Assembly (NCBI GenBank): GCA_002408465.1 | Contig: DHSM01000018.1 | Coordinates: forward strand, 1 to 33,070 | Origin: Firmicutes bacterium UBA5286 | GTDB taxonomy: Bacteria > Bacillota > Proteinivoracia > UBA4975 | Direction: 5' to 3' | Length of the DNA stretch: 33,070 bases | Part shown: positions 8,595 through 15,659 of the stretch, piece by piece | Layout: the number at the start of each line of letters is the position of its first letter | How positions within the stretch are numbered: the stretch's first letter is position 1 | Notes under the pieces: model-generated | Told to the model about the DNA's origin: nothing | Database searches by the model: none | Seen by the model: only the letters and a program-made list of their open reading frames with translations | Position numbers and translations under genes: made by a program

Positions 8595-8623
8595 ATTTTA
8601 CTATCTTCACAGACTGCAGACAA
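8595..8623 (-). promoter_or_regulatory. Promoter for the DUF368-copA unit
   Basis: Minus-strand TTGTCT (8618-8623), 17 bases, TAAAAT (8595-8600). It lies about 40 bases upstream of the chosen DUF368 start and back to back with the promoter of the zinc-ribbon gene. Confidence 0.5.
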
Positions 8624-8653
8624 GTTGAACAAACAGGCTGGAATAAATACCTG

Positions 8654-8682
8654 TTGAAATACTTCCCTGATTCCTATATAAT
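8654..8682 (+). promoter_or_regulatory. Consensus sigma-A promoter for the 52-residue zinc-ribbon gene
   Basis: TTGAAA (8654-8659), exactly 17 bases, TATAAT (8677-8682). Transcription would begin near 8689, giving a leader of about 50 bases before the ATG at 8740. It is one of the best sigma-A-type promoters seen in the window. Confidence 0.78.
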
Positions 8683-8739
8683 TTTTGGTATGCACGCAAA
8701 GCACTGTTACTGATTATCTTTGATGGGAGTGGAAATCCA

Positions 8740-8898
8740 ATGGCCAAACAAAATCGCGGCAAAGGACTATGGGGCAAGCTCGGCCGGGGCAAAGGCACCT
8801 GTCCCCTTTGCTCCAGGACAAGCACCAAACTTTTATGGCAGACCAAGGACGAGCAAGGCAATGATGTTCAGGTCTGCAAGCGCTGCAAAAACCACTAG
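8740..8898 (+). CDS. 52-residue double-CxxC zinc-ribbon microprotein
   Basis: A short ORF. It has a very basic N-terminus (MAKQNRGKGLWGKLGRGKG) followed by CPLC at 21-24 and VCKRC with Cys46 and Cys49, a four-cysteine zinc ribbon. GGGAGTGG lies about six bases before the ATG. A consensus promoter (8654-8682) and a strong hairpin terminator (8900-8950) frame it, so it is a complete gene. The basic tail with one zinc ribbon resembles small ribosome- or nucleic-acid-binding proteins; a ribosomal or RNA-associated role is inference. I do not recognise a named family. Confidence 0.75.
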   Translation: MAKQNRGKGLWGKLGRGKGTCPLCSRTSTKLLWQTKDEQGNDVQVCKRCKNH

Positions 8899-8899
8899 G

Positions 8900-8950
8900 A
8901 AAAAGCCAATCCCGCTGTTCCCTTGGGAAACACTGGGAATGGCTTTTTTT
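8900..8950. terminator. Bidirectional terminator between the zinc-ribbon gene and feoB
   Basis: Imperfect inverted repeat: the left arm starts AAAAAGCCAATCCC, the apex is near CTTGG, and the right arm ends GGGAATGGCTTTTTTT. It has T-runs on both strands, starts one base after the zinc-ribbon stop and lies about 40 bases beyond the feoB stop at 8993. Confidence 0.8.
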
Positions 8951-8992
8951 CATGCCCCGACCCCGGGGTATTTTTTACTGCAAAGAGCTTTC

Positions 8993-11110
8993 TTAGGCCA
9001 GTCCAAGGAGCCTGGCGACAGCGGCCACTGCCGCGCAGATGAGTATGCCCGCTGCAGTGGGGACCAGAAATGAAACCAACGTCCACTTGCAACTTTGCGT
9101 TTCCTTGTGTATCGTCCAAAGGGTTGTGCCGCAGGGAAAGTGCATGATGGTCAATAACATTACATTTACCGCCGTCAACCAGGTCCAGCCATTGGCCGTC
9201 AGCAATTGGCGCAATGCCTCCGGACTCTGCAGCGCCTGCATTGAGCCGCTGGCCATATAGCTCATAATAATTATAGGAATCACAATCTCGTTGGCTGGCA
9301 GCCCCAGTAAAAAACCCATGAGAATGATGCCGTCCAAGCCCATTAGTTGACCCAGGGGCTCCAGGATTCTCGCTCCGTGGGCAAGAAGGCTGGCATCAGC
9401 AATGGACAAATTGGCCATCAGCCAGATTACAATCCCCGCCGGCGCCGCCACCGCTGCCGCCCGCCCCAAAACAAATAATGTCCTGTCAAACACCGAGCGC
9501 ACAATGACCTTGCCCACCTGAGGCTTTCTGTAAGGAGGCATTTCCAAGGCAAAGGAAGAGGGCAGCCCTAAGAGGATGGTTTTTGATAAAATCTTGGATA
9601 CCGCCAGGGTCATGACTATGCCAATGACAATTACGGCCATCACTGCCAAAACAGCTATTCCGCTTTGGAAAGCACCTGCGCCGGCGGCAAAAAAAGTCGT
9701 GGCCATGACAATAAGAATGGGGAAACGGCCGTTACAGGGGACAAAATTATTTGTAATGATAGCTACCAGACGTTCTCGAGGAGAATCAATGATCCTGCAA
9801 GCAATAACTCCGGCTGCATTGCAGCCAAAGCCCATGCACATAGTTAATGCCTGCTTGCCATGGGCGCAAGCCTTTTTGAAATAATGGTCCAAATTGAAGG
9901 CCACCCGGGGCAAGTACCCCAAATCCTCCAGCAAGGTAAACAGGGGAAAGAAGATCGCCATGGGCGGCAGCATCACCGAAACCACCCAAGCCAAGGTGCG
10001 ATACATTCCCGTTACCAGAACGCCAAAAAGCCAATCGGGACAAGATGTCCAAAAGGCAAGGCCGGCCAACCAGTCTTCAAAGCCAAATAACAGCGCCGCC
10101 AGCAGCTGGGAAGGGTAATTGGCCCCCTCAATGGTCAGCCAGAATACCAGACCCAGCAAGCCAAGCATAATTGGAAAGCCGAAAACCTTTGATGTCAGGA
10201 TGCTGTCTATCTTTCTGTCCAGGGCATTGTGGTCGCGGTTCACAATCAGGACTGTTTTGTTGAAAATCTTTTCAGCTTCACTGACAATGCTTGAGACAAT
10301 CAGGTCCCTGGGATTGACTTGATTTTGGCGGCAAAACTCCCGGCGCACGCTGCTAAGGGCGTTATCCCCCAATATGTCCAAGCCCTGATACTTGCCCAGG
10401 GAATCAAAGATTGAGGTCTCGCCCTCCGCCAGCCTCAGCGCCAGCCAGCGGCTGTTGGGGAGGAGCCCCGTCAGCTCGGGGCTTAGGGAAGCCACCATTG
10501 CCTCAATCTGCTGAGGATAACTTACCTGCCGGGGACAGCTCGGGTCCCCGGCAGCAACCTGAGCGACTGCGGCTTTGAGCGTATCCAGCCCTTCCCCACT
10601 GCGGGCATTTGTTCCTACCACGAGCACACCCAGTTCCCGTCCCAGTTGGTCAAGGTCAACCGTTATTTTCTTCCGCTTGGCTTCATCCATGAGATTGACA
10701 CAGACCACCACCCGGTCGGTAATTTCCAGGATTTGCAGGACCAGGTTGAGATTGCGCTCAAGACAGGTGGCATCGGCAACCACCACCGTCACATCGGGCT
10801 GGCCAAAACAGATAAAATCCCTGGCCACTTCCTCCTCAACAGATGCAGAAAGCAGAGAATAGGTTCCCGGCAAATCCACCAGCAGGTAATTGTCATCCCC
10901 GCATTGATACCGGCCCTGGGCTGTGGCCACAGTCTTGCCGGGCCAGTTCCCGGTATGCTGGTTCATCCCCGTGAGGCTGTTGAACACCGTGCTCTTTCCT
11001 GTATTGGGATTGCCCGCCAGGGCTATGACCTTTTCATTTCGCTGACCTGCCGATGTTAAATATAAATCCTTTCTGACGCCAGTGCCTGTAGATTGTTTTG
11101 TCAGCCCCAT
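8993..11110 (-). CDS. feoB: FeoB ferrous iron transporter
   Basis: A 705-residue FeoB. The N-terminal G domain shows G1 GNPNTGKST (residues 33-41), the switch region NWPGKTV, G3 DLPGTYSL and G4 NLMD. The membrane part contains the two Gate segments, including the cysteine-containing GFGCNAAGV and the PCNGRFPIL segment, and ends in hydrophobic helices. FeoB imports Fe(II) with a GTP-hydrolysing N-domain. The ATG at 11110 has AAGGGGA upstream. feoA lies 12 bases upstream and the two form the usual operon. No FeoC was seen downstream. The divergent MntR/DtxR-type gene is a plausible iron- or manganese-responsive regulator. Confidence 0.96.
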   Translation of the reverse strand: MGLTKQSTGTGVRKDLYLTSAGQRNEKVIALAGNPNTGKSTVFNSLTGMNQHTGNWPGKTVATAQGRYQCGDDNYLLVDLPGTYSLLSASVEEEVARDFICFGQPDVTVVVADATCLERNLNLVLQILEITDRVVVCVNLMDEAKRKKITVDLDQLGRELGVLVVGTNARSGEGLDTLKAAVAQVAAGDPSCPRQVSYPQQIEAMVASLSPELTGLLPNSRWLALRLAEGETSIFDSLGKYQGLDILGDNALSSVRREFCRQNQVNPRDLIVSSIVSEAEKIFNKTVLIVNRDHNALDRKIDSILTSKVFGFPIMLGLLGLVFWLTIEGANYPSQLLAALLFGFEDWLAGLAFWTSCPDWLFGVLVTGMYRTLAWVVSVMLPPMAIFFPLFTLLEDLGYLPRVAFNLDHYFKKACAHGKQALTMCMGFGCNAAGVIACRIIDSPRERLVAIITNNFVPCNGRFPILIVMATTFFAAGAGAFQSGIAVLAVMAVIVIGIVMTLAVSKILSKTILLGLPSSFALEMPPYRKPQVGKVIVRSVFDRTLFVLGRAAAVAAPAGIVIWLMANLSIADASLLAHGARILEPLGQLMGLDGIILMGFLLGLPANEIVIPIIIMSYMASGSMQALQSPEALRQLLTANGWTWLTAVNVMLLTIMHFPCGTTLWTIHKETQSCKWTLVSFLVPTAAGILICAAVAAVARLLGLA

Positions 11111-11122
11111 TCTGCCGTCCCC

Positions 11123-11362
11123 TTATAGCAGATCAACCAGAATTTGACAGGCTTCAGCATTGCGCAAGGCAATAAGCGCCCCCCGGAACTGAAAAGCCGT
11201 TGGATCGCCGGCAGGACTCCTGAGCACTGCTACCACTGGTGTGCCGGTTATCAGTCCCAAATCCAGCAGGCGCCTTCTGCTGCTGGCGTCTGATAGTAAA
11301 TCCCTGACAACCCCAAGCTTGCCTAGGGGCAACAGGTTAAGGGGTACAGCTTGACCATTCAT
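11123..11362 (-). CDS. feoA: FeoA domain protein
   Basis: A 79-residue SH3-like FeoA protein. It carries the family pattern of a short start MNGQAVPLNLLPLGK, then LSDASSRRRLLDLGLITGTPV, where LxxLGLxxG is the signature, and a C-terminal beta hairpin FRGALIALRNAEA. FeoA modulates FeoB-dependent Fe(II) uptake in the cytoplasm. The ATG at 11362 was chosen because GGAGGG lies nine bases upstream; an extension to 11398 lacks such a site. It is directly upstream of feoB and divergent from the MntR-type regulator. Confidence 0.92.
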   Translation of the reverse strand: MNGQAVPLNLLPLGKLGVVRDLLSDASSRRRLLDLGLITGTPVVAVLRSPAGDPTAFQFRGALIALRNAEACQILVDLL

Positions 11363-11494
11363 ATAAAACCCTCCTGCAATGTTATAGGCCACAAACAATG
11401 TTTCCTACAAGCAAATTATGCAAATATACAGCAGAAGTGATGAATATCTATAACAAGAGGTTAAATGCCCAAGCGGTGGAAGGGAGGGTATGAT

Positions 11495-11974
11495 TTGAAA
11501 CAAAATAACACTTTCCGCACCGCCCGAGGCTATCAGCTTTTGCTCCAACAAAAAAAAACCCTGACACCCAGCATGGAAGACTATTTGGAAATGATCTACC
11601 GAAACTGCCTGGCAGAAGGATATACCCGTGTCAACATTCTGGCCGAAAGTCTCAATGTTCAAGCTCCCTCAGTAAGCCGAATGGTCCAAAAGCTTACAGA
11701 ACTTAAACTGCTGGATTTTGAAAAATATGGCGTAATCCGTCTTACTGAATCCGGTTTGGAATTAGGGGAATTTCTCTATCTTCGCCATCAAATTATCGAA
11801 GAATTCCTGACACTTCTGGGAGTAACAGAATCTCTGCTGACCGAAACCGAAATGATAGAACACAATGTCAGCCTCAATACCCTGAACAGGATTGCCATGC
11901 TCAACCAGTTCCTGCTGAAGCATCCCAGCATTTACAACCACTTTTTGGAGTTTATAACTGAATCACAGGCCTAA
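11495..11974 (+). CDS. MntR/DtxR-family metal-dependent repressor
   Basis: A 159-residue iron-dependent repressor-type regulator with an N-terminal winged helix and a metal-binding dimerisation region. The residues that form the manganese site of Bacillus MntR are all visible: DxxE in MEDYLEM (Asp29, Glu32), His98 in YLRHQ and ExxEH in EMIEH (Glu119, Glu122, His123). There is no C-terminal SH3 domain, as in MntR. The start is most likely TTG at 11495, since GGAAGGGAGGG lies five to six bases upstream and homologues begin near this point; an ATG at 11465 with a weaker site is possible. It is divergent from feoAB, so control of iron uptake is suggested by context. Confidence 0.88.
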   Translation: MKQNNTFRTARGYQLLLQQKKTLTPSMEDYLEMIYRNCLAEGYTRVNILAESLNVQAPSVSRMVQKLTELKLLDFEKYGVIRLTESGLELGEFLYLRHQIIEEFLTLLGVTESLLTETEMIEHNVSLNTLNRIAMLNQFLLKHPSIYNHFLEFITESQA

Positions 11975-12007
11975 TTGCATGTTTCTTTGCTGTTTAGCAA
12001 GCCAGTT

Positions 12008-12036
12008 TTGTTTTCTCCGCCGTTTACCTGTATACT
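12008..12036 (+). promoter_or_regulatory. Promoter for the DEAD-box helicase
   Basis: TTGTTT (12008-12013), 17 bases, TATACT (12031-12036) immediately preceded by TG. It predicts a leader of about 90 bases with a G-rich segment (GGGCGGGGGATCC), such as is often seen before cold-responsive helicase genes. Confidence 0.5.
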
Positions 12037-12132
12037 TAAGTAGCCGAACCGAGGGCGGGGGATCCAATATCCCAGCAGTATTAAAAAGAAACCCGGATGA
12101 TTCAATATAAGCTCAATAAAGGAGCAGTGTAC

Positions 12133-13542
12133 ATGAACACATTCACCGAACTGGGGCTTAGCCCCGCAGTATTAAAAGCTATCAGCAACATGGGCTTTGA
12201 AGAAACTACACCAATTCAACAAGAAGCTATCCCCACAGGCCTAAACGGCAAGGACCTGATTGGCCAGGCCAGGACGGGAACAGGCAAAACCGCAGCCTTT
12301 GGCATTCCCATGGTTGAGCGATTTGTCCCGGAACAAGGACTTCCTCAGGGACTAGTCATTACCCCCACCAGGGAGCTTGCCGTCCAGGTCGCAGAAGAGC
12401 TTCATAAGATAGGCGAATTTAAGAGGATACGTTCCCTGCCTATCTACGGAGGCCAGGATATCGATCGTCAGATTAAGAGCCTGAAAAAACGCCCTGAGAT
12501 TATCGTAGGCACCCCCGGCAGGCTGCTGGACCATATCCGCCGCCGCACTGTCAGATTGAACGAGGTCGCTACTGTAGTCATAGATGAAGCAGATGAAATG
12601 CTGAATATGGGTTTCATTGAGGACATAGAGGCAATCCTCCGAGAAGTACCTGGTCAGCACCAGACTCTCCTGTTCTCTGCCACCATGCCCAGACCTATTC
12701 AGGAACTGGCCATGAACTTCATGGTTGATCCCAAGGTGATTGAGGTCAAGAGCAAAGAGGTTACAGTGCCTGCGGTCCACCAGACTTACATTGAAGTTCA
12801 GGAAATACAGAAGTTTGACACCCTCTGCCACCTTCTTGACCTGCAGCCACCGGACTTGGCCCTCATTTTTGGCCGCACCAAGCGCCGGGTGGACGAAATA
12901 GCTGAGGGCCTGAAGAGCCGGGGCTATTCTGCCGAGGGAATCCACGGCGACCTGACCCAGGCCCGGCGGGAATCGGTGCTACGCCAGTTTAAAAATGGCA
13001 TCATTGATGTCCTTGTAGCCACCGATGTTGCCGCCCGGGGTCTGGACATAACCGGCATCAGCCACGTATACAACTTTGACATTCCCCAGGATGCCGAAGG
13101 TTACGTGCATCGCATCGGCAGGACTGGCCGGGCCGGACGCAGCGGCGAGGCCATCTCCCTTGTAACCCCCCGGGAGCAGGATCATTTCCGCTATATTCAG
13201 CGCACAACCGGCGCCAAAATTACCCGCACCCCCCTGCCTTCCTTGGTTGATGTCCTCAAAGGACAACAACATCTGGCAGCGGAAAAAATGCTGGAAGCAT
13301 TAGATGCCGGCGCCACCGGACACTATCGGGAAATGGCGGGCAAACTCCTGGAAGAAAACGACTCGCTCAGCCTGGTGGCTGCCGCCCTGAAACTGCTGAC
13401 AAAAGAACCCGATCGCACACCCGTTAGAATCACCGAAGAAGGTTCCTACAGATTCCACCAGCGCTCAGCCGGCAAACCCTCAGGCAACTCCTCTTACCGC
13501 AACCGCCGCACCGGCCAAAAGCGCTATGGGGGACGGCACTAA
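12133..13542 (+). CDS. DEAD-box ATP-dependent RNA helicase (CshA/DeaD type)
   Basis: A 469-residue RNA helicase with every core motif: Q motif (FEETTPIQQEAIP), I (ARTGTGKT), Ia (PTRELA), Ib (TPGRLLD), II (DEAD), III (SAT), V (DVAARGLD) and VI (HRIGRTGRAGR). The C-terminal extension beyond the core is about 100 residues and ends in a basic RNRRTGQKRYGGRH tail, as in CshA-like proteins; there is no full DbpA-type rRNA-binding domain. Such helicases act in ribosome assembly and mRNA decay. The ATG at 12133 follows AAAGGAG by nine bases and is preferred over 12097. The palindrome at 13574-13600 followed by ACTTTTT probably terminates it. Confidence 0.93.
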   Translation: MNTFTELGLSPAVLKAISNMGFEETTPIQQEAIPTGLNGKDLIGQARTGTGKTAAFGIPMVERFVPEQGLPQGLVITPTRELAVQVAEELHKIGEFKRIRSLPIYGGQDIDRQIKSLKKRPEIIVGTPGRLLDHIRRRTVRLNEVATVVIDEADEMLNMGFIEDIEAILREVPGQHQTLLFSATMPRPIQELAMNFMVDPKVIEVKSKEVTVPAVHQTYIEVQEIQKFDTLCHLLDLQPPDLALIFGRTKRRVDEIAEGLKSRGYSAEGIHGDLTQARRESVLRQFKNGIIDVLVATDVAARGLDITGISHVYNFDIPQDAEGYVHRIGRTGRAGRSGEAISLVTPREQDHFRYIQRTTGAKITRTPLPSLVDVLKGQQHLAAEKMLEALDAGATGHYREMAGKLLEENDSLSLVAAALKLLTKEPDRTPVRITEEGSYRFHQRSAGKPSGNSSYRNRRTGQKRYGGRH

Positions 13543-13573
13543 CTGGCTCATATTGCCCCGGGCATATTGCTTT

Positions 13574-13600
13574 AGCCACTGGGGACAGTCCCCAGTGGCT
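13574..13600. repeat. REP-like palindrome, copy 1
   Basis: A 13-base inverted repeat around one central base: AGCCACTGGGGAC, A, then its exact complement. On the plus strand it is followed by ACTTTTTC and so can serve as terminator for the helicase gene. The transposase stop codon (13599-13601, minus) overlaps its edge. Related copies are at 14437-14460 and 15620-15644. Confidence 0.85.
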
Positions 13601-14375
13601 ACTTTTTCAAATCATATATGACCGTTCGAGAAATGTTGAGCATTTTTCCCAGTTCCCTGCCACTGATGTCAACATTGGCAAGCACGACACTTAAAACTTG
13701 CCTTCTGAGTTGCGAGGGAGCTGTTCTAAAAGTCTTGCTGCTGAGACCGAAGCTCGCCAGGATTTCTTCTACTTTGATGCGGGGATTGTCTTTTTCCCCT
13801 GGTTCAAGAAATGAATAATCCTCCCCTTCTTCTACCTCAGCATCAGTAAATGCGATGAATGCCTTGGCCGCGTCAGTCCTATCGGAAGAAAGGATAGAAT
13901 TAAGAAATTCTTTATCAACAAGCGAACTTGGACGCAGCGGGGCTGAATATATTCGATAACTGCTCCATGGATCATCTTGGGCACACACAGTGATACCTGC
14001 GGCTACCGGGTTTAGGTGTATGTATCTGGAACATACTAGGAAATGCCGCTCGCAATCAATTACTTGGCTATGATACCTTCCCTGAAATAAGTGACCTACT
14101 CGGTCATACTTAAAGTTGAAATATTGAGCATAAGGTCCGCAAATTCGCTTTATAATCCTTTGCAATGGATCCTTCGCTCGCACAAGCAAATGTACATGGT
14201 TGCTCATCAAACAATATGCATGCAGCAAAAATTCACCTTTGGCCTTTTTATTAATGAGGAGTGTCAGGAACCAGCTTTTGTCCGCGTTATCTCGAAAGAT
14301 ATCCATTTTGTCTACACCGCGAAAGGTGACATGGTATATCCCGCTTTCCGACAGCATTCTGGCCTGCCTGGGCAT
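13599..14375 (-). CDS. RAYT: REP-associated tyrosine transposase (Y1/HUH family)
   Basis: A 258-residue single-strand transposase of the IS200-like Y1 fold. It begins MPRQARMLSESGIYHVTFRG, the usual RAYT start, carries the HUH pair in SNHVHLLV (His60, His62), then GHLFQGRY and RYIHLNPVAAG, where Tyr118 is the candidate nucleophile. Residues about 190-258 add a C-terminal region with a helix-turn-helix-like ISGRELGKMLNISRTVIYDLKK, absent from minimal RAYTs. GGGAGGGAGA precedes the ATG at 14375. RAYTs are usually single-copy and domesticated, and act on neighbouring REP palindromes; here related palindromes flank both ends of the gene. Confidence 0.9.
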   Translation of the reverse strand: MPRQARMLSESGIYHVTFRGVDKMDIFRDNADKSWFLTLLINKKAKGEFLLHAYCLMSNHVHLLVRAKDPLQRIIKRICGPYAQYFNFKYDRVGHLFQGRYHSQVIDCERHFLVCSRYIHLNPVAAGITVCAQDDPWSSYRIYSAPLRPSSLVDKEFLNSILSSDRTDAAKAFIAFTDAEVEEGEDYSFLEPGEKDNPRIKVEEILASFGLSSKTFRTAPSQLRRQVLSVVLANVDISGRELGKMLNISRTVIYDLKK

Positions 14376-14436
14376 CAATCTCCCTCCCATATTGCAATTA
14401 TAACGCAATTCCCTTAATTAATATATATAAAAGGAT

Positions 14437-14460
14437 CCAGTGGGGACTGTCCCTAGTGGC
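14437..14460. repeat. REP-like palindrome, copy 2
   Basis: An imperfect palindrome with arms CCAGTGGGGAC and GTCCCTAGTGG, lying 62 bases upstream of the transposase start. Its centre is inverted relative to copy 1, so the transposase sits between oppositely oriented elements. It supplies the TAG stop (14453-14455, minus) of the methyltransferase gene. It shares 20 identical bases with copy 3. Confidence 0.82.
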
Positions 14461-15589
14461 GCTGTTTTCGTCTGTGCTTGCGGGTGGTCTTGGCTGCAGC
14501 ATTAGCCTGCCCAGTTTTCAAGCGCTTTTGGGCGGAAAGGAGCCAGTATCCGTCTCTCTCCACCGCCCGGCAACCGCCAAACAGAGACTGCAGTTTATTT
14601 CGATACCAGTCCGGCTTCTTAATGACGACATAAACCCAACCTTGGGGATTAAGGCTGCGGGCGGCAAACTCCAGAAATGAGCTGGCAACGCCATAATCAG
14701 CATGGTAAGGAGGATTGGTGAGGATACAGTCAAATTTGCCCCCGAGGACAGCGGGCAGATGGCTGTGGACCAGCTCTCCATTAATGCCGAGGCCTTGCAG
14801 GTTGTGGCTGCAGGCCGTCAGGGCAATGAAATCATCGTCGACAAAGACTGCCTCCCCAGCCCCAAGTTTAGCGGCCACAATTCCCACCACTCCATAGCCG
14901 CAGCCTAAATCCAGCACACGGCCCCCTTTGGGAATCAAGGCTTCCTCCAGCATCAGCCTGGTGCCCTGATCCAGACCGCCGGGAGAAAAATTCCCAGGCA
15001 GGCTGGCCAGTTCCAGCTCAAGTCCCCGCACCTGAACCGAGAGCTTTTGCCAAGGCAGATCCACGCTGCCCTGGCGGGGATCAGTGCAGCGCAAAATGGT
15101 CCAGTGTTCTCCGGCGGCGACCTCAGATATTTTGGCAAAGTGCTCTCCCAGCTCTTCATCCCGAGGAGAGGATGCTGCCACCAACAGCTCACCGCCGGGA
15201 TTGAGGCAGGCCGCTGCCTGACACGCCAGCAGCCTCATGGCCTCCCTCTGCTCTGGCGCCGCCAGGATAATCGTGTCCCATTGGCCAGTCAGGGGGAACA
15301 TAGCCTGAGACTGTATGGCCAGCTGGCTGGAAGCGGCGTTTTCCGCCGCCTGAGCCACTAAGCAAGAGCTGTAATGGGCAAAGGTTACCTGAGCATCCCG
15401 CCGGCATGCCTTTAACCACAGGGCAGCCACACCCTGCCAACTGCCGTAGTCCAGAACCCTGCCCCGGGCAGGCAGAAATTCAGTAAGAGCAGCCCATTGA
15501 GGGGGGACTCCGCCGCTGCTTTGCAGCTCAACTCCCCCAATAATCTCAGTCCGCTTTCCCTTGCCATTGCTTATTTTCACTTGGATCAC
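14453..15589 (-). CDS. RsmC/RlmG-like two-domain rRNA guanine-N2 methyltransferase
   Basis: A 378-residue class I SAM-dependent methyltransferase. The C-terminal half is catalytic: VLDLGCGYGVVG (SAM-binding motif I), VFVDDD (acidic motif II), LTNPPYH (NPPY, typical of N-methylation of purine amino groups) and VVIKKPDWY. The N-terminal half has a second, degenerate Rossmann segment, VLDYGSWQGVAALWL, without NPPY. Duplicated domains with one dead copy are typical of RsmC and RlmG, which modify rRNA guanosines. The start is GTG at 15589, where GGGAGG lies about seven bases upstream; a TTG at 15613 is weaker. The basic tail RKHRRKQRH ends inside REP copy 2. It is downstream of the nitroreductase. 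Confidence 0.82.
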   Translation of the reverse strand: MIQVKISNGKGKRTEIIGGVELQSSGGVPPQWAALTEFLPARGRVLDYGSWQGVAALWLKACRRDAQVTFAHYSSCLVAQAAENAASSQLAIQSQAMFPLTGQWDTIILAAPEQREAMRLLACQAAACLNPGGELLVAASSPRDEELGEHFAKISEVAAGEHWTILRCTDPRQGSVDLPWQKLSVQVRGLELELASLPGNFSPGGLDQGTRLMLEEALIPKGGRVLDLGCGYGVVGIVAAKLGAGEAVFVDDDFIALTACSHNLQGLGINGELVHSHLPAVLGGKFDCILTNPPYHADYGVASSFLEFAARSLNPQGWVYVVIKKPDWYRNKLQSLFGGCRAVERDGYWLLSAQKRLKTGQANAAAKTTRKHRRKQRH

Positions 15590-15619
15590 TGCCCTACCTC
15601 CCTTTCCAGCCAAAAATGC

Positions 15620-15659
15620 GCCACTGGGGACTGTCCCTAGTGGCCCCTTCCCCAGTGGG
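15620..15659. repeat. REP-like palindrome, copy 3, with an extra half unit
   Basis: The palindrome at 15620-15644 has arms GCCACTGGGGAC and GTCCCTAGTGGC with one mismatch. A further half unit CCCCAGTGGG lies at 15650-15659. On the minus strand the palindrome is followed by GCATTTTTGG and could terminate transcription. It contains the nitroreductase stop codon (15637-15639). Confidence 0.82.

Noticed and set aside
9048..9062. CAGTGGGGACCAG inside feoB as a fourth REP-like copy.
   Set aside because: It matches only half an arm, has no inverted partner and lies in conserved coding sequence.
13599..15659. A composite transposon or genomic island carrying the methyltransferase and nitroreductase.
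   Set aside because: There are no long terminal repeats, target duplications or change in composition; the repeats are short REP-type palindromes.
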